Positions 1 to 11,316 of a stretch of DNA of 64,000 nucleotides are shown here, piece after piece. Under the pieces are notes generated by a model. It was given only the letters and a program-made list of their open reading frames with translations. It searched no databases and was not told the origin of the DNA. Position 1 is the first letter of the stretch. Each line of letters opens with the position of its first letter. The position numbers and the translations under genes are program-made. The stretch is taken from contig JAEOAD010000018.1 of assembly GCA_036365145.1 (NCBI GenBank), positions 7,272,001 to 7,336,000 on the forward strand, written 5' to 3'. Origin of the DNA: Orientallactaga sibirica. Lineage: Eukaryota; Chordata; Mammalia; Rodentia; Dipodidae.

Positions 1-425
1 TTGGCTGGTGAGGGAGGGATCAGAGCAGCAATGTGGCTCACACAGGCCTGGGGGGCCTGGCCGGCATTGGCTCGCAGGGCTCTGGCTGGAGAGGGAGGGA
101 TGGGAGGGATCTGACCTGCAGTGTGGCTCCACAGGCCCGGGGTACCTGGCCGGCAATGGCACATGGGGCTCTGGCCAGCAAGGGGGCTCAGGCAGGTCCT
201 GGGAGACCTGACAGGTGGTGGCCCCTGCCCGAGAGCATGGGACTCAGTGAATTCCCTATTTTGTACATCCACCCCCTCCCTCTGGAAGCATGCAAAGACA
301 GCAAATCCTTTAAAAAATCCCTTAAACCTTAAGGGTCTTGTCTTTTCTTCCCTGTGAGGTGAGGCAAGGTTAGGCAGATGCCATCTTGACTGGAAGTCTC
401 TGTTTATTTTTTTGTTGGGGTGACC
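1..425 (-). repeat. GC-rich stretch with a ~80-90 bp tandem unit; possible L1 5' UTR
   Basis: Two adjacent copies of a GC-rich unit are visible (about 3-80 and 81-172), each running from GGCTGG..GAGGGAGGGAT through CACAGGCC to GGGGCTCTGG, with a third copy starting near 173. Read on the minus strand, the block follows a GACTTCCAGTCAAGATGG-like start near 385-400, which resembles the 5' end of the neighbouring L1 (about 2040-2065). Rodent L1 5' UTRs are often GC-rich and tandemly repeated, so this may be the promoter of a second antisense L1 continuing past the window start. Forward-strand open frames here are by-products of composition. Confidence 0.35.
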
Positions 426-446
426 TGTCAATTGATGAGAGTGGGG

Positions 447-883
447 TGTTGAAGTCACCCACTACAACTGTGTTTGGTGTTATCTGTGACCTTAGTTCTA
501 ATAGTGTTTGATGAAATTGAGAGCCCCATATTAGATGCATAGGTGTTTAGAATTGTAATGTCCTCTTGTTGGAGTGTTCCTTTAATTAATATAAAATGAC
601 CTTCCTTATCTTTCCTAACTAATGTTGGTCTGAAGTCTATCCTGTCAGATATTAGGATAGCGACACCTGCTTGTTTTCTAGGCCCATTTGTTTGAAACAC
701 TGGTTTAAAACCTTTACCCCTAAGATATTGTCCATCTTTTATGGAAATGTGAGTTTCTTGGAGGCAACAAAGTGAAGGATCCTGCTTATTAACCCACTCT
801 GCAAACCTGTGTCTTTTGGTTGGGGCATTGAGGCCATTGATATTAAGAGTTATTATTGAAAGGTGTGTATTTATTTTTGTCAT
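447..883 (-). pseudogene. L1 ORF2 endonuclease N-terminal fragment
   Basis: The minus-strand frame (142 residues from the ATG at 883) opens with an apurinic-type endonuclease domain. NINGLNAPTKR near residue 14 supplies the metal-binding Asn region and CCLQETH near residue 38 the catalytic Glu. The last residues diverge, and the frame stops where the sequence changes to the GC-rich block at about 425-447, so only roughly the first tenth of a normal ORF2 remains; reverse transcriptase is absent. It lies 26 bp downstream of the ORF1 remnant, as in an L1 transcript. It cannot retrotranspose. Confidence 0.85.
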
Positions 884-909
884 TTTCTTGTTTTGTAGTT
901 CTTCTGGTT

Positions 910-1715
910 TTACCTTTGCTCTCTTGTATTAACTAGTATTTGAGTATTTTTTTTTTCATTTTCCTTATGTATGTGCTCTTCTGTCTCTTCAGCATGGAGG
1001 ATCCTTTCAAGTATTTTCTGTAGAGCTGGTTTTGTTTTCATATATTCATTTAGCCTGCTCTTGTGAAATGTCCTTATTTTTCCCTCTATTTGAGTGGATA
1101 GCTTTGCAGGATAAAGCAATCTTGGTGGATGGTTGTTATCTTTCAGAACTTGGAATACATCATTCCAAGCCCTTCTGGCTTTTAAAGTTTTGTTGAGTCA
1201 TCTGTCATTATCCTGATGGGCTTGCATTTGTATGTCACTTGATTTTTCTCTCTAACTGCTTTCAATATATTTTCTTTGGTTTGTGTGTTTAGTAGTCCCA
1301 TTATAATGTGACAGTAAGAGGTTCTTTCCTGATTTTGTTTGTTTGGTGTTCTATAGGTTTCCTGTATCTGTATTGGTATCACTTTCCCTACTTGGGGGAA
1401 GTTTTCTTCTATGATATTGTTGAAAATACCTGTTAGATCTTTGGAGTGAAATTTTTCTCCTTCTACTATGCCCTGAATTCTTATGTTTGACCTTTTCATA
1501 GTGTTATGAATGTCTTGAAATTCCCATTCATGCGTTAGTTTGTCTTTCTCTTTGTTGGACTGTATTAGATCTGCTACCTGGTATTCTAGTTTAGATATTC
1601 TATCCTCTCCTTGATCCATTCTACTGGTGAGGCTTTCTACAGAATCTTCTATCTGACTTACTCTTTTTCTTATTGGTATTTTTTCATTATTTCTGTTTCC
1701 TTACTAATGTCATGT
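910..1715 (-). pseudogene. L1 ORF1 (RNA-binding protein), frameshifted
   Basis: ORF1p is the trimeric RNA chaperone of the L1 ribonucleoprotein. The frame 1182-1619 (145 residues) begins in the end of the coiled coil (MDQGEDRISKLEYQVADL), then gives the RRM-like core (NIRIQGIVEGE) and the start of the C-terminal domain. A second frame, 910-1119, supplies the end of that domain (FHKSRLNEYMKTKPALQKIL). The two frames are separated by a frameshift or small loss between 1119 and 1182. Upstream (1620-1715) the translation still reads as coiled coil, but with stops. The conserved order ORF1 then ORF2 confirms an antisense L1. Confidence 0.85.
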
Positions 1716-2065
1716 AATGACCTCCTTGCTCAGGTGGTCTCTGCTGTCTTCCCTTCAGGTTTCTTAACTCTGCAAGGAGCCTGATGTGAGTGAAAAATCC
1801 CCTCACCTTGTTTCTGTTCCTGCCACTCTGTGCTGCCATCTGGATGGAATCACAGATCTGGGCTACTGGTGCCTTGGCAGGATCCTGGCCAGATTCCTCA
1901 TTTCTGGATGATCTTGGTCTCTTTTGCTTCTCTGCTCTTGTTGATAAATAACTTATACACCTTCACTTTTCAGTAGAAGAGTGTATTTTGCTGTGTTTCT
2001 GTTTATTTCCCTCCCTAGGCTGTTTTGGTGTGGCTAGTTTGCCTCCATCTTACCCAGAAGTCAAA
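1716..2065 (-). mobile_element. L1 5' leader of the 0.4-2 kb antisense L1
   Basis: Minus-strand sequence upstream of the ORF1 coiled coil. It starts near 2065 with a GACTTCTGGGTAAGATGGAGG-like segment, typical of an L1 5' end, and runs through A-rich leader into ORF1. No tandem monomers are visible, so this copy has a short or truncated promoter. From 2066 to about 2180 the sequence is AT-rich and unassigned. Confidence 0.5.
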
Positions 2066-2179
2066 AGACATACTTTATATAAAGTTATATTGGCCATTTA
2101 TGTTGAAGATCACAAATACTTCAATATACAGAAAATAGTACAGTTGTTGGCTTAATGTAAATGTATTACCATAAAGAAT

Positions 2180-2665
2180 TGCTGAACTGGAAGCTTATGT
2201 TGAAGGAGGGTTTCCACTTCAGCCATTGTTTTGATCAGTGTGTCATTGGTTGTTTTCATTTTGGGATTGAATTTCTATGATTTCATTAGAGGCTTCCACT
2301 GTGGGGACTAGGCATCCTTGGTAGAGATCACTCAGTTTTCTGTTCTGGATTTAGTTTTTGAAGTTGATATGAGTCAAGGAATTCATCCATTTCTTCCAGG
2401 TTTTCCAGTTTTGTGTAATACAGTTTTTTCCAATATGCCCTGATGATTCTTCCAATTTCATTGGTATCCATTGTGATGTCTGCCTCATAATATTCTTTCC
2501 TACCCTGCAGCTGTTACATTCCTTCTGGCTTCTCTTGCACAATGTTCTCTGAGACTTGGAGGGTGTGTTAGAAGTCTCTTAGTGTTGAGCTCTTGGCAGT
2601 CTTTACTTTTTTGCTTTGATGATTTTTGCTCTTCTCAGTTTCTGCCACCATCTCTGTAGAGATTT
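2180..2665 (-). mobile_element. L1 fragment, antisense (ORF2 linker plus 3' UTR-like piece)
   Basis: About 2340-2520 matches, in antisense, an ORF2 segment that recurs at 7730-7850 (GAGTCAAGGAATT..TTTCTTCCAG). About 2540-2610 resembles the L1 3' UTR seen at 4560-4610 (GAG.CTTGGA.GGTGTGTTAGA). The two segments are not adjacent in a full L1, so this is an old deleted or composite remnant. Assignment of 2180-2340 is weaker. Confidence 0.5.
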
Positions 2666-2823
2666 TTTTGTTTGTTTGATTTTTTTATTGAGGTAGGGTT
2701 TTGCTGTAGTCTAGGTTGACCTGGAATTCACTATATAGTCTCAGGGTGGCCTTGAACTCATGGCAATACTCCTGTCTCTGCCTCCCAAGTGCTGGGATTA
2801 AAGGTGTGCACCACCATGCCCCA
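2666..2823 (-). mobile_element. B1 SINE
   Basis: Reverse complement of a 7SL-derived B1: CTGGGATTAAAGG.GTGCACC at the right is the B1 head, CTGGAATTCACTATATAGTC the body, and the tail is the T-rich stretch at 2666-2690. An imperfect target-site duplication flanks it (CTGTAGAGATTTTT at about 2653 and CTATAGAGACTTTT at about 2825). Confidence 0.9.
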
Positions 2824-2911
2824 CTCTATAGAGACTTTTTAGCAAGCAGTGAACATAGCACTAATCTTCATCCTGCTAATTCCCTTGTAATTGGGAAAAA
2901 GTCAGATAGCT

Positions 2912-2966
2912 TTGGGGCCTTAAGTTTCACAGGCAAGTACCTTAACCACTAAGCCATCTCTTCAGC
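2912..2966 (-). mobile_element. B2-like SINE, 5' head only
   Basis: Only the tRNA-derived head remains in antisense (CTTAACCACTAAGCCATCTC...CAGCC). The body is missing, so this is a truncated or deleted copy. Confidence 0.6.
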
Positions 2967-3404
2967 CTCCTCTCTTTCTTTAAAGAAAGTTATATCTTTT
3001 TCAAAACCAGCCTTTAATACAATCATTTAATGTTACCATGCCAGACAGACCATCCACTAAAAGCCCTTCCATTGAGAGGGGAAAGAATGGCAATTCCACA
3101 ATAGTGTAAAGACAGCCAGATGTAAGTAAATCTTATTTGATTCAGCCAGTCTTCTCCCTGAGAATAACTCTACAGTTCACTATTTCCTGTAGTTCTTAGA
3201 TCTATTCTGAGGATTCACATTGCTGGTTGTTGTTGTTGGTGGTGGTGGTAGTTTTTTCCCCCCATTTTTTTTCCTTGTCTTCATTCCACCAGATGCAGAG
3301 TTTGGTAAAAGAGATCTTTCTTGGGAAGAATAATTAGATTTATCAGCCTGATCTCTGTCCTGAAAGGCTGGTAACCCAAAGATCATTCAGAATTCTGTCT
3401 CACC
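2967..3404. other. No gene or repeat family recognised
   Basis: Mixed-composition sequence with a short TTG/GGT-rich microsatellite at about 3222-3252. No convincing coding frame. Confidence 0.5.
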
Positions 3405-3582
3405 AGGCACTATATGGTATGCCTTTGATCCAAGCTCTTTAGAGGCTGAAGTAGGTGGATCAGTTGCTGTGAGTTTGAATTCCTGGTCAGTCTGGGCCAG
3501 AGTGAGACCTTGCCTGAAAACCAAACCAAACCAAACCAAACCAAACCAAACCAAACCAAACCAAAACAAAACAAAACAAAAC
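3405..3582 (+). mobile_element. Decayed B1 SINE with expanded (CCAAA)n tail
   Basis: A sense-strand B1 is recognisable from CACCAGGCACTATATGGTATG to CCAGAGTGAGACCTTGCCTG. It ends at 3517-3582 in a CCAAA pentamer array grading to CAAAA, evidently grown from the SINE A-tail. The antisense frame over it translates the array as repeated Phe/Gly/Leu/Val/Trp and is not a gene. Confidence 0.75.
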
Positions 3583-3949
3583 AGCACAAGCAGAATTCTC
3601 ACAGTCTCTGCTTTGTGCTCAGGATGATGGAGCCTCAAGCAATGCATTTTATATCTTTCCTCTAAAGTCTGCACTGTCTTCCTCTTGCATGTTTGTGATC
3701 ATACTTGGAGTGATTTTTACTTTAGAGAAAAAAAACCCTGTTAGTTATTCTCAGCACTTTGATGAGATTTTGAGTCTTCAAACACCACAAGTGTTGTTGA
3801 AAAAAATCAAGCTATAATTAAGCTGTAAGCCTTCTGTCTTCTGCTGGGAAGGCTGCTGGGAGAGAAAAGTTATCAAACAAGCTTACTTAACTTTAGATCC
3901 ATCCTGCATGCTACACAACTTAATAGCAAGACATGAGGTACCTGTCAGT
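3583..3949. other. No gene or repeat family recognised
   Basis: AT-rich non-coding sequence without a recognisable repeat, lying between the B1 tail and an L1 3' UTR piece. Confidence 0.5.
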
Positions 3950-4230
3950 ACAATAGGGTCATGACTATTATGGGAGTAATTAACTACTCTCTGATTAGAT
4001 CTGACACCCTTCCCATGGGAGGAAATTCATCCCTGGTACTGAAACCTAGTCCAAAACCTTATTGGCCAGGAAGGTCATAAATCCTAGGTATGATGGGGAG
4101 AGGAATCCACTACTTTTGGTTGACAAAAAGGTATGTTTTAACCATCAAATTACTTGCTAATGTTATATTATGTTTATTGCCATATAGTACTGCTGTGCTC
4201 ACTTCTGGTCAGAGAAGTTTTTGCTCTTGT
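3950..4230 (+). mobile_element. L1 3' UTR fragment, sense
   Basis: Resembles 15060-15290 and 54460-54620 in the same orientation: an ACTCTCTGATTRGA motif, then CCTGGTACTGA, AGGTCATAA and GGTCAGAGAAGTTT. It ends directly against the antisense 3' UTR that begins at the TTAA array, giving a head-to-head pair of L1 3' parts. Confidence 0.55.
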
Positions 4231-5062
4231 TTAATTAATTAATTAATTAATTAATTAATTATTTTTATTGACAACTTCCTTAATTGTAGACAGGATCCCA
4301 TGGTATTTCCCTCCCTCTCCTCACTTTCCCCTTTGAAACTTAACTCTCCATCATACCCGCTCCCCCTCTCAATTAGTCTCTTTTTTCATTTTGATGTCAT
4401 CATCTTTTCCTCCTATTAGGATGGTCTTATGTAGGTAGTGTTAGGAACTGTGAGGTCATGGATATCCAGGCCATTTTGTGTCTGGACGAGCACTTTGTAA
4501 GGAGTCCTACTCTTCCTTTGTCTCTTACATTCTTTCTGTCCCCTCTTCCACAATAGACCCTGAGCCTTGGAAGGTGTGTTAGAGATGTTTCAGTGCTGAG
4601 CGTTCCTCTGTCCATTCTTCTCAGCACCATGGTGCTTTCTGAGTCATCCCAAGGTCACCACCATCTGAAAAGAGAAGCTTCTCTAACCAAAAGTGACAGT
4701 AGAATTAATATATGGGTATGGACATTAAGAGAAGTGCTTACTGGGCAGTTTGGTGAACATAGTACATACATTTAGTTAGACACCAGCAGACATTACACCC
4801 CTAGGGCTCATGACTACCCCTCTTGTAGGTTTTCGGTATCAGGGATGTATTCCCTCCCATGGAGCGTGCCTCCAGTCCAGTTAGAGAATGGTTGGTTTCC
4901 CCCATAACAGACATGCCACTATTCTGTAGCTTTTTCCAGCTTTCTGTCAGCTGGTGCACATGCAGGAGACATTCAGGTCAGCTTCTTTTTGAAGATGGTA
5001 GTAATTACTGTGAGTTATATCTTTGTATTTTCTTGGTTTTACAAGGTATGTCTCACTCAAAC
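4231..5062 (-). mobile_element. L1 3' UTR and 3' end, antisense (younger subfamily)
   Basis: A (TTAA)n array at 4231-4262 stands where the antisense A-tail belongs, followed by TTTTTATTGACAACTTCC. The same sequence recurs at 44850-45790 and 49990-50830, where it is joined to ORF2 and so identified as L1 3' UTR. It breaks off near 5062, next to a B1. The open frames at 4427-4630 and 4593-4775 are non-coding. Confidence 0.75.
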
Positions 5063-5065
5063 CAA

Positions 5066-5176
5066 AGCTGACCTGGAAATCACTATATAGTCTCAGGGAA
5101 GCCTTGAACTCATGGCTATCCTGCTACCTCTGCATCCTGAGTGTTGGAATTAAAGGTGTGTGCCACTATGCTAAGC
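5066..5176 (-). mobile_element. B1 SINE, partial
   Basis: Antisense B1 body and head (CTGACCTGGAAATCACTATA ... GGAATTAAAGGTGTGTGCC). The tail end of the element is missing. Confidence 0.75.
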
Positions 5177-6742
5177 TGAGAGTTATATTGTTTAATTAGC
5201 TAACAAATAAATATATGACTGTAGTATGAATTCATGCTATCTTTAGTTATATGTATCACCCCTCTCCTTCTTCCCTTTCCCCTGAACCCTCTATACCCTT
5301 CAAACCCCTGTAATTGGTCTCTCCATTTGCCTAAAATCCTTTCCTATAATCCCTCCCCACTTCTCCTCTCTCCATGCTTCATTTCAGATTCCTAACCAGT
5401 ACAAATGCTACAACTTACAAACAAATCAAACTATTCCATGTTAGGGTCTGCATGTAGGAGAGACCAGGTGAGATTTGTCTTTCTGACCTTACCTAGTATA
5501 ATTTTTTCTAGGCCATCCATTTTCCTGCAAATTTCACAATTTCATTTTTCCTAAATGCTGAATAGAATTCCATTGTGTATATGTACCACATCTTTATTGT
5601 CTATTCATCAGTTGACAAACATCTAGGATAGTTCCATTTCCCAGCAATAGTGAATATAGCAGCAACAAACATGGCTGAGCAAGTATCTTTATAGTAGAGT
5701 CTTGGCAAGTTATAACTGGGTCAAATGGTAGGTCTACTTTTAGAGTTTTGAGGAACCTCTATATTGATTTCCATAGTGGCTTTGTAGTATCATGAGATTC
5801 CAATGATGAAGGGTTTGTCTTATTTCCTTGACTCTTAGGGTTTTATTTAGAAAGTCTTTTCTTATGCCAACATCTTAGAGTGTTCTTCATATTTTTTTTT
5901 TTTCATTTTAAGGTCATTTTAGAGTTTCAGGTCTTATATTGAGGCCCTTAATCAATTAGTAGTTGGTTGTTGTGCAGGGTGAAAAAAGAGGTTTCAGATT
6001 GATTTTTATACATATGGCTATCCAGTATCCCCAGCACCATTTGTTGAAAATTCTGTCTTTGGTCCCTTTGTGAATGATCAGGTAGATTAGTTTCTACCCC
6101 TTATACCTGGAATTATGATTCTATCATTGATCTATGTGTCTTTTTTTGTATCAGTACCATGCTGTTTTTATTACTATGGCTTTATAGAATATCTTGAAAT
6201 GAGGTATGGTGAAACAACCAGAAATATTCCTTTTGCTAAGAATATTTTGAGCTGTTTGTGGCCTTTTGTATTTCTGTATGAATTATAAGACTATTTTTTC
6301 TAACTCTGTGAAGAATGTTGCTAGAATTTTTATTAGAATTACATTGAACATGTATATTGATTTTGATAGGAAGTTCATTTTCAATATATTAATTCTTCTG
6401 ACCCATGGAGGCCATTCCATCTTCTCATGTCATCCTCAATTTATTTTCTCAGTGTTTCTATGTTTTCATTGTATAGTTCTTTCGCTTCCTTGGTTAAGGG
6501 TATTCCAAGATATTTAATTAATTTGTGGCTATTGTAAATGAGACTGCTTCCCTGATTTCTTTCTCCATCTGGTTTTCATTGATATATATGAAGGCTACTT
6601 ATTTTTGTGTGTTGATTTTGTATTTGTATCTTGCCACTTTGCTGAGAGAACTTCTAGGAGGTTTTTTTTTTTTTTTTTTTTTTTTTGGTGGGGTTTGTTG
6701 AATAGGGATAGTTTGACTTCTTTAATTTGCTTTTTAAAAATT

Positions 6743-6995
6743 ATTTTACTTATTTTTTGGAGAGAGACACAGAGAGAGATAGACAGAGGGGGAGAGTGAG
6801 ACAGAGATGGGCGTGCCAGCAGTCTCAGCTGCTGTGAATGAACTCCAGATATGTGCTCCCCCTTGTGGCCAAGTGAGGCCATTGCTCCCTTGTGTCATTT
6901 TGCATCTGGCTAAACGTGGGACCTGGAGATTGGAACCAGCGTTCTTAGGCTTAGGAGGCAGGCGCCTTAACTTCTAAGCCATCTCTCCAGCCCTC
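6743..6995 (-). mobile_element. B2-related SINE, long variant (family B)
   Basis: Antisense copy with a long A-tail side, a GA-rich tract, AGCTGCTGTGAATGAACTCC, CCCCCTTGTGGCCAAGTG and a terminal CTAAGCCATCTCTCCAGCC head. Its target-site duplication is a perfect 20 bp, TAATTTGCTTTTTAAAAATT, at 6723-6742 and 6996-7015, proving insertion into the L1. Relative to the short variant it has about 40-50 extra bases after CCCCCTTGTG. Confidence 0.9.
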
Positions 6996-8667
6996 TAATT
7001 TGCTTTTTAAAAATTTCTTCTTCTTGTCTTGTTGCTTGAGCTAAGGTTTCAAGTACTAAGTTGAAAAGCAATGGTGAGAGTGGGCACCCTTGTCTTGTTC
7101 CAGACCTTAGCGGGGATTCTTCTAGTTTTTCCTTTATATTATGATATGGGCTTTAGATATGTTATATATTGACCTTATTATATTTAAACATGATCCTTCC
7201 ATCAATAGTCTCTCCAGTGTTTTAATTATGAATAGGTGTTGTATTTTGTTAAAATGAAATGATTGGGTGATACCTGTCTTTAAATCTATTTATGTGGTGT
7301 ATTACATTTATCAATTTCCATATGTTGATCTATCCCTGCATTCCTGGGATGAAACCTACTTGATTGAGGTGCATGATACCTTGGTTGTGTTCTTAGATTC
7401 AGTTTGCATGATTTTATTGAGAATTTTTTGGGGTATATTCACCAGGGATATTGGTCTATAATTTTCTTGTTGGGTTACTGTCTGATTTTGGTATTAGTAT
7501 AATTCTGGCTTCATAGAAGGAGGCAGGGAATTTTCCCTTCTTACTGTGTGAAAAACTTTGAAGAGTCGTTTTAGTTCTCAGATGAAAGTGTGGTAGAATT
7601 TGATAGTGAATCTGTCTGGGCCTGAACTTGTTTTGTTGGGAGACTTTTAATTACATTTTCAATCTCACTTGATGTTAAGCTCTATTAAGATAATTTATCT
7701 CTTCAGGCTTTAGTTTGGTAGGTGGGATGAGTCAAGGAATTTATTTGTTTCTTCCAGATTTTCCAATTTTATGAAATATAGGGTTTTGAAGTATGTCCTA
7801 ATGATTCTCCAAATTTCATTAGTATCTGTTGCAGCATCTCCTTTTTGTTTCTACTTTTTTCAACTTGAGTCATCACTTTTTTCTTTTTTGATTGATTTCT
7901 TTATTTCCAATTCATTGATTTCTGCTATAATCTTATTTATTTCTATCTAGTACTTTTGGGCTTGGATTGTTATTGTTTTTATAAAGCCTTCAGATGGATG
8001 GTCAAGTTACTAACTTGAGGTCTTTCCATTTTTGGAATGTAGGCATTTGGTGCTATAAACGTCCCTCTTAGGACTGCCTTCATTGTGTCCCATAAGTTTT
8101 GGTATGTTGTCCTTTCATTGTTGTTCAGTTATAGAATTTTCTGGTTTGCTTTTTTATTTCTTCAATGACCTAGTTATTATTTAATAGTAAGTTTTTCAGT
8201 CTCTAGGAGTACATACATTTTCTGTTGTTTCTCTTCTTGATAACTAGCTTTATTGCTTTATCATAAGATACAATGCAGGGAGTTATATCAATTTTCTTGA
8301 ATTTATGGAGACATCTTTATGCCCTAGTATATGATTTTTTGAGAAGTTTTCATGAGCTGCTGAGAATAATGTGTATTCTGTAGAATTATGGTAGAATGTA
8401 AATGTCTGTTAAGTCCAGTTGGTCTTGAGTGTTGTTGCTCCATTATTTCTCTATTTTTTCCACAGATGAGCTGTCTATTGACAATTGTGGGGTGGTAAAG
8501 TCTCCTCCTATTATTATATTGGTATTTATTTATGGTTTATTGTCTGGTAGATATTGCTTTATAAAATTTGGTGCACCAGAGTTTGGTGCATATAACTTTA
8601 TGATTTTAATATCCTCTTGTTGAATTGTTCCTTTAACGAGACTAAAATGGCCTTCCTTATCTCTTTT

Positions 8668-8999
8668 TTAAAATTGTTTAGTTTTTTTTTTTTTGGAGAG
8701 AGATAGAGAGAGAGGGAGAGGAAGACAGATATAGATGGGTGCGCCAGCAGTCTCTCAGCTGCTGTGAACGAAATCCAGATGTGTTTTCCCCCTTGTGGTC
8801 AAGTGTGGCATTGTGCCCTTGCGTCACTTTGCATCTGGCTAAACGTGGGACCTGGAGATTGGAACTGCTGGAGAGTGGAACCAGCATTCTTAGGCTTAGG
8901 AGGCAGGTGCCTTAACCACTAAGCCATCTCTCCAGCCCTAAATTGTTTAGTTTTATTTATTTATTTGAGAGAGACAGACAGAGAAAGAGGGGGAGAGAC

Positions 9000-9036
<37 letters not shown>

Positions 9037-9193
9037 ATGGGTACACCAGGGCCTCCAGCCACTGCAAAAAACTCCAGATGCATGTGCCACCTTGTGCATC
9101 TGGCTTATGTGGGTACTGGGGAATTGAGCTTCAAACTGGGGTCCTTAGGCTTCACAGGCAAGCACTTATCTGCTAAGACATCTCTCCAACCCC
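8668..9193 (-). mobile_element. B2-like SINE (short variant), split by another SINE
   Basis: Body at 8956-9193 (GA-rich tract, CCAGCCACTGCAAAAAACTC, CACCTTGTGCATCTGGCTTA, AAGACATCTCTCCAACCC). Its A-tail side is at 8668-8685. A CCTTATCTCTTTT-type duplication (about 8655-8667 and 9195-9207) brackets the pair and restores the L1 reading on both sides. The long-variant SINE at 8686-8938 sits in its tail. Confidence 0.8.
8686..8938 (-). mobile_element. B2-related SINE, long variant, nested in the SINE tail
   Basis: Antisense long variant with CAGCTGCTGTGAACGAAATCC and CCCCCTTGTGGTCAAGTG. It is flanked by AAATTGTTTAGTTTT at about 8671-8685 and 8940-8954, inside the A-rich tail of the surrounding SINE. 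Confidence 0.85.
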
Positions 9194-9330
9194 CTTATCT
9201 CTTTTGAGTACCTTTAGTTTAAAGTTTATTTTGTCAGATATTTATATAGCCTCACCTGCTTATTTCTTATTTCCATTTGCTTGAAACATCTTTTTCAAAT
9301 CTTTTACCCTAAAGTGGTGTTGACTTTTAA

Positions 9331-11125
9331 TGACGATATAGGTTTTTAAAGTGAGGTTGTGGTTCCCTTGGTCAGAAGTGATAGCTAATACTTATTTGGA
9401 AATTCTTTACTTTTTCTGATGAAATATTAGGTAGTTTCAGTTATTTAACGTAATTTTTATAGCAACTGATGACATTCTTTCTCAAGTTCTAGTTTGGCAA
9501 GTGAGGAATAGGCTAAGAGAAGATAGAAATCTTGCAGAAAAACTTTCCATGGGATTATAGAGTTGTGATGTTGCTCTGAACTTCTGACTTTGCAGCCTCT
9601 TCTCATTGTATGTCACAACCTTGTTTCATGCTAGGGATGGAAGCTGATCACATGTTTTCAGTTCTTTGAGATCTTTATAAATTTGAGCATATTCAGAAGT
9701 AAAGCTTACTAAAAGTAGCAAAAAGAGAATTAGGAGCACTGAAAAATTCACATTATGAAATTTTCTCTTCAAACAACTGAGCAATGAGTTTAAATATTCT
9801 GTGAAGCAGGCTCAGTTCTCTAGCACTATCTTTGAAATATTGGAGAGATATACAGATATGTTTCTTGTCCAAACCATTTGGACATTTTAACTTATTTACT
9901 TGTAGCGTTATATTAATGCTATATGTAGCAATGGAAAAGCCATGAAATCTCAGTCACATGACATAACACAGTTCTGATTTCATTTGTGTTAGAATTTGAT
10001 GTGGGCTTAATAGGTCGTTTTTATTTTTTTGTCTTTCCATCTTGAATGTTCATGTGAAGCACATGACCTCCATGTTTGCTGCAATAGGGAAAGGAAGGGA
10101 TGGAGGGAAAGGAAGTGATGCTGGGGTTTAACAATCTCTTCTGCTTCCAGTCCATTGGACAGAATTAGTCACATGGCTCATGATAATTGCATCATCACTG
10201 ATTTTTTTTTTACCACATTTTATCACTGTATTTTTCTTTACTAGATTCAATCATTTTCCTGTTATAACAATATTTCCTGGCCAGTACACACAATTATGCC
10301 AACTGTGCCTAGGGTCTTGCAGTTACTGGAAGGTGGTAAAAAAAATAGTTTCCATTTCCCACCTTTTCAGACTTGCTGAGGAATAAGAGTGCTCATATAT
10401 GTGCATGCTGATGAAAGAGAGAGAGTGAGAGAGATTATTTGATTGCATAAATGCTGGTTTCTATAGCCAAGCAGCTGGGTCTACCTTCACCTTCTCCCAG
10501 CCCATGTGAATCTGAAACTGTCTCTCACTCAAACTACTAAAACAACTAGAGTGTTATTAAATGAACATCAGCCTTAGATACAAAAGGACAGGACTTCAGC
10601 TAAAAGATGATTGGGGAGAGGCTATGAAACAACCAATTCCACTGAACAGATCCTGGCAGAGTCCTGGATCCCTTCTTCTAGTACTTCCCTATTGTCCCCA
10701 GAGGATGGAGAAAGCTGAGCTTAGGGAAATGCTCAGCTAAGGGATGGATGATCACTTCAGTTCCACATTGTGTGCAGCAAATGTGCTAATAGAGCAGGCT
10801 GAAGAGACTGAGGAGCACTGACTGGAGGCAATAAAACACTCATGAATTCAGCTGCCTGTGGCTGGTTTCCTGCATTTACTGATTTGAGGGATGAATGTGT
10901 ATAACCAGTACAGAAATAGTGAGGTGGTTGATATCACAATGGGGAGATTTTGAACATCATTTCCAAAATAATCACCTTATCTTTAGGGTTGGGTGGGAAA
11001 AGCTGGGGGTAGGAAGATCCTTAATCTCTTACACTGGCTGCTGCCCATTGAAGAATGATCATGGCCTCAAGCATTCCATTAATGGAGATAGAAAGCAGGT
11101 CTGAAAGCACAAATTACAACAACTC
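9331..11125. other. Unassigned, apparently non-repetitive sequence
   Basis: No coding frame above about 70 codons, no recognisable repeat family apart from a short GAGA run near 10412-10433, and no RNA gene recognised. Probably intergenic or intronic background. Confidence 0.5.
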
Positions 11126-11165
11126 ATGGATATAATATCTTTGTCAAGAGAAGGAAAGAGATATA

Positions 11166-11172
11166 GAAAGAG

Positions 11173-11207
<35 letters not shown>

Positions 11208-11215
11208 ATGAAAGG
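11166..11215 (+). repeat. (GAAA)n microsatellite
   Basis: About ten GAAA units with one GAAT, followed by purine-rich sequence to about 11250: a homopurine tract. Confidence 0.95.
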
Positions 11216-11316
11216 TGGAGAGGAAGGAGGGGAGAAAGGAAAAATAGGAGTGAAAAAATTGTAAATCTTGAAGTGTCAAAATTTTCAGTGATAATCAAGG
11301 TATTCTTTCTTAAAAG

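Larger units (their letters stand above)
5177..9330 (-). pseudogene. L1 ORF2 remnant, antisense, near full length but heavily decayed
   Basis: From left to right this reads an L1 backwards: a 3' UTR tail (about 5177-5440), ORF2 C-terminal region (5440-6300), reverse transcriptase and linker (6300-8100), then the endonuclease region near 8400-8650 and 9200-9330. The last part repeats features of 590-720 (AATATCCTCTTGTTG, TGGCCTTCCTTATC). Stops and indels are everywhere; the longest frames are under 100 codons. It is interrupted by SINEs at 6743-6995 and 8668-9193. It stops near 9330 within the endonuclease, so the copy is 5' truncated. A short internal deletion near 5800 is suggested by a break in similarity to 57370-57430. 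Confidence 0.75.

Noticed and set aside
3387..3674. 95-codon antisense frame with Phe/Trp/Gly/Leu/Val repeats
   Set aside because: Translation of the CCAAA microsatellite and a B1.
3950..5062. Third twin-primed L1
   Set aside because: The A-tail equivalent lies in the middle rather than at an outer end and no flanking duplication was found; two separate fragments fit better.
8943..9207. Arg/Glu-rich sense frames
   Set aside because: Both frames read the GA tract of a B2-like SINE.
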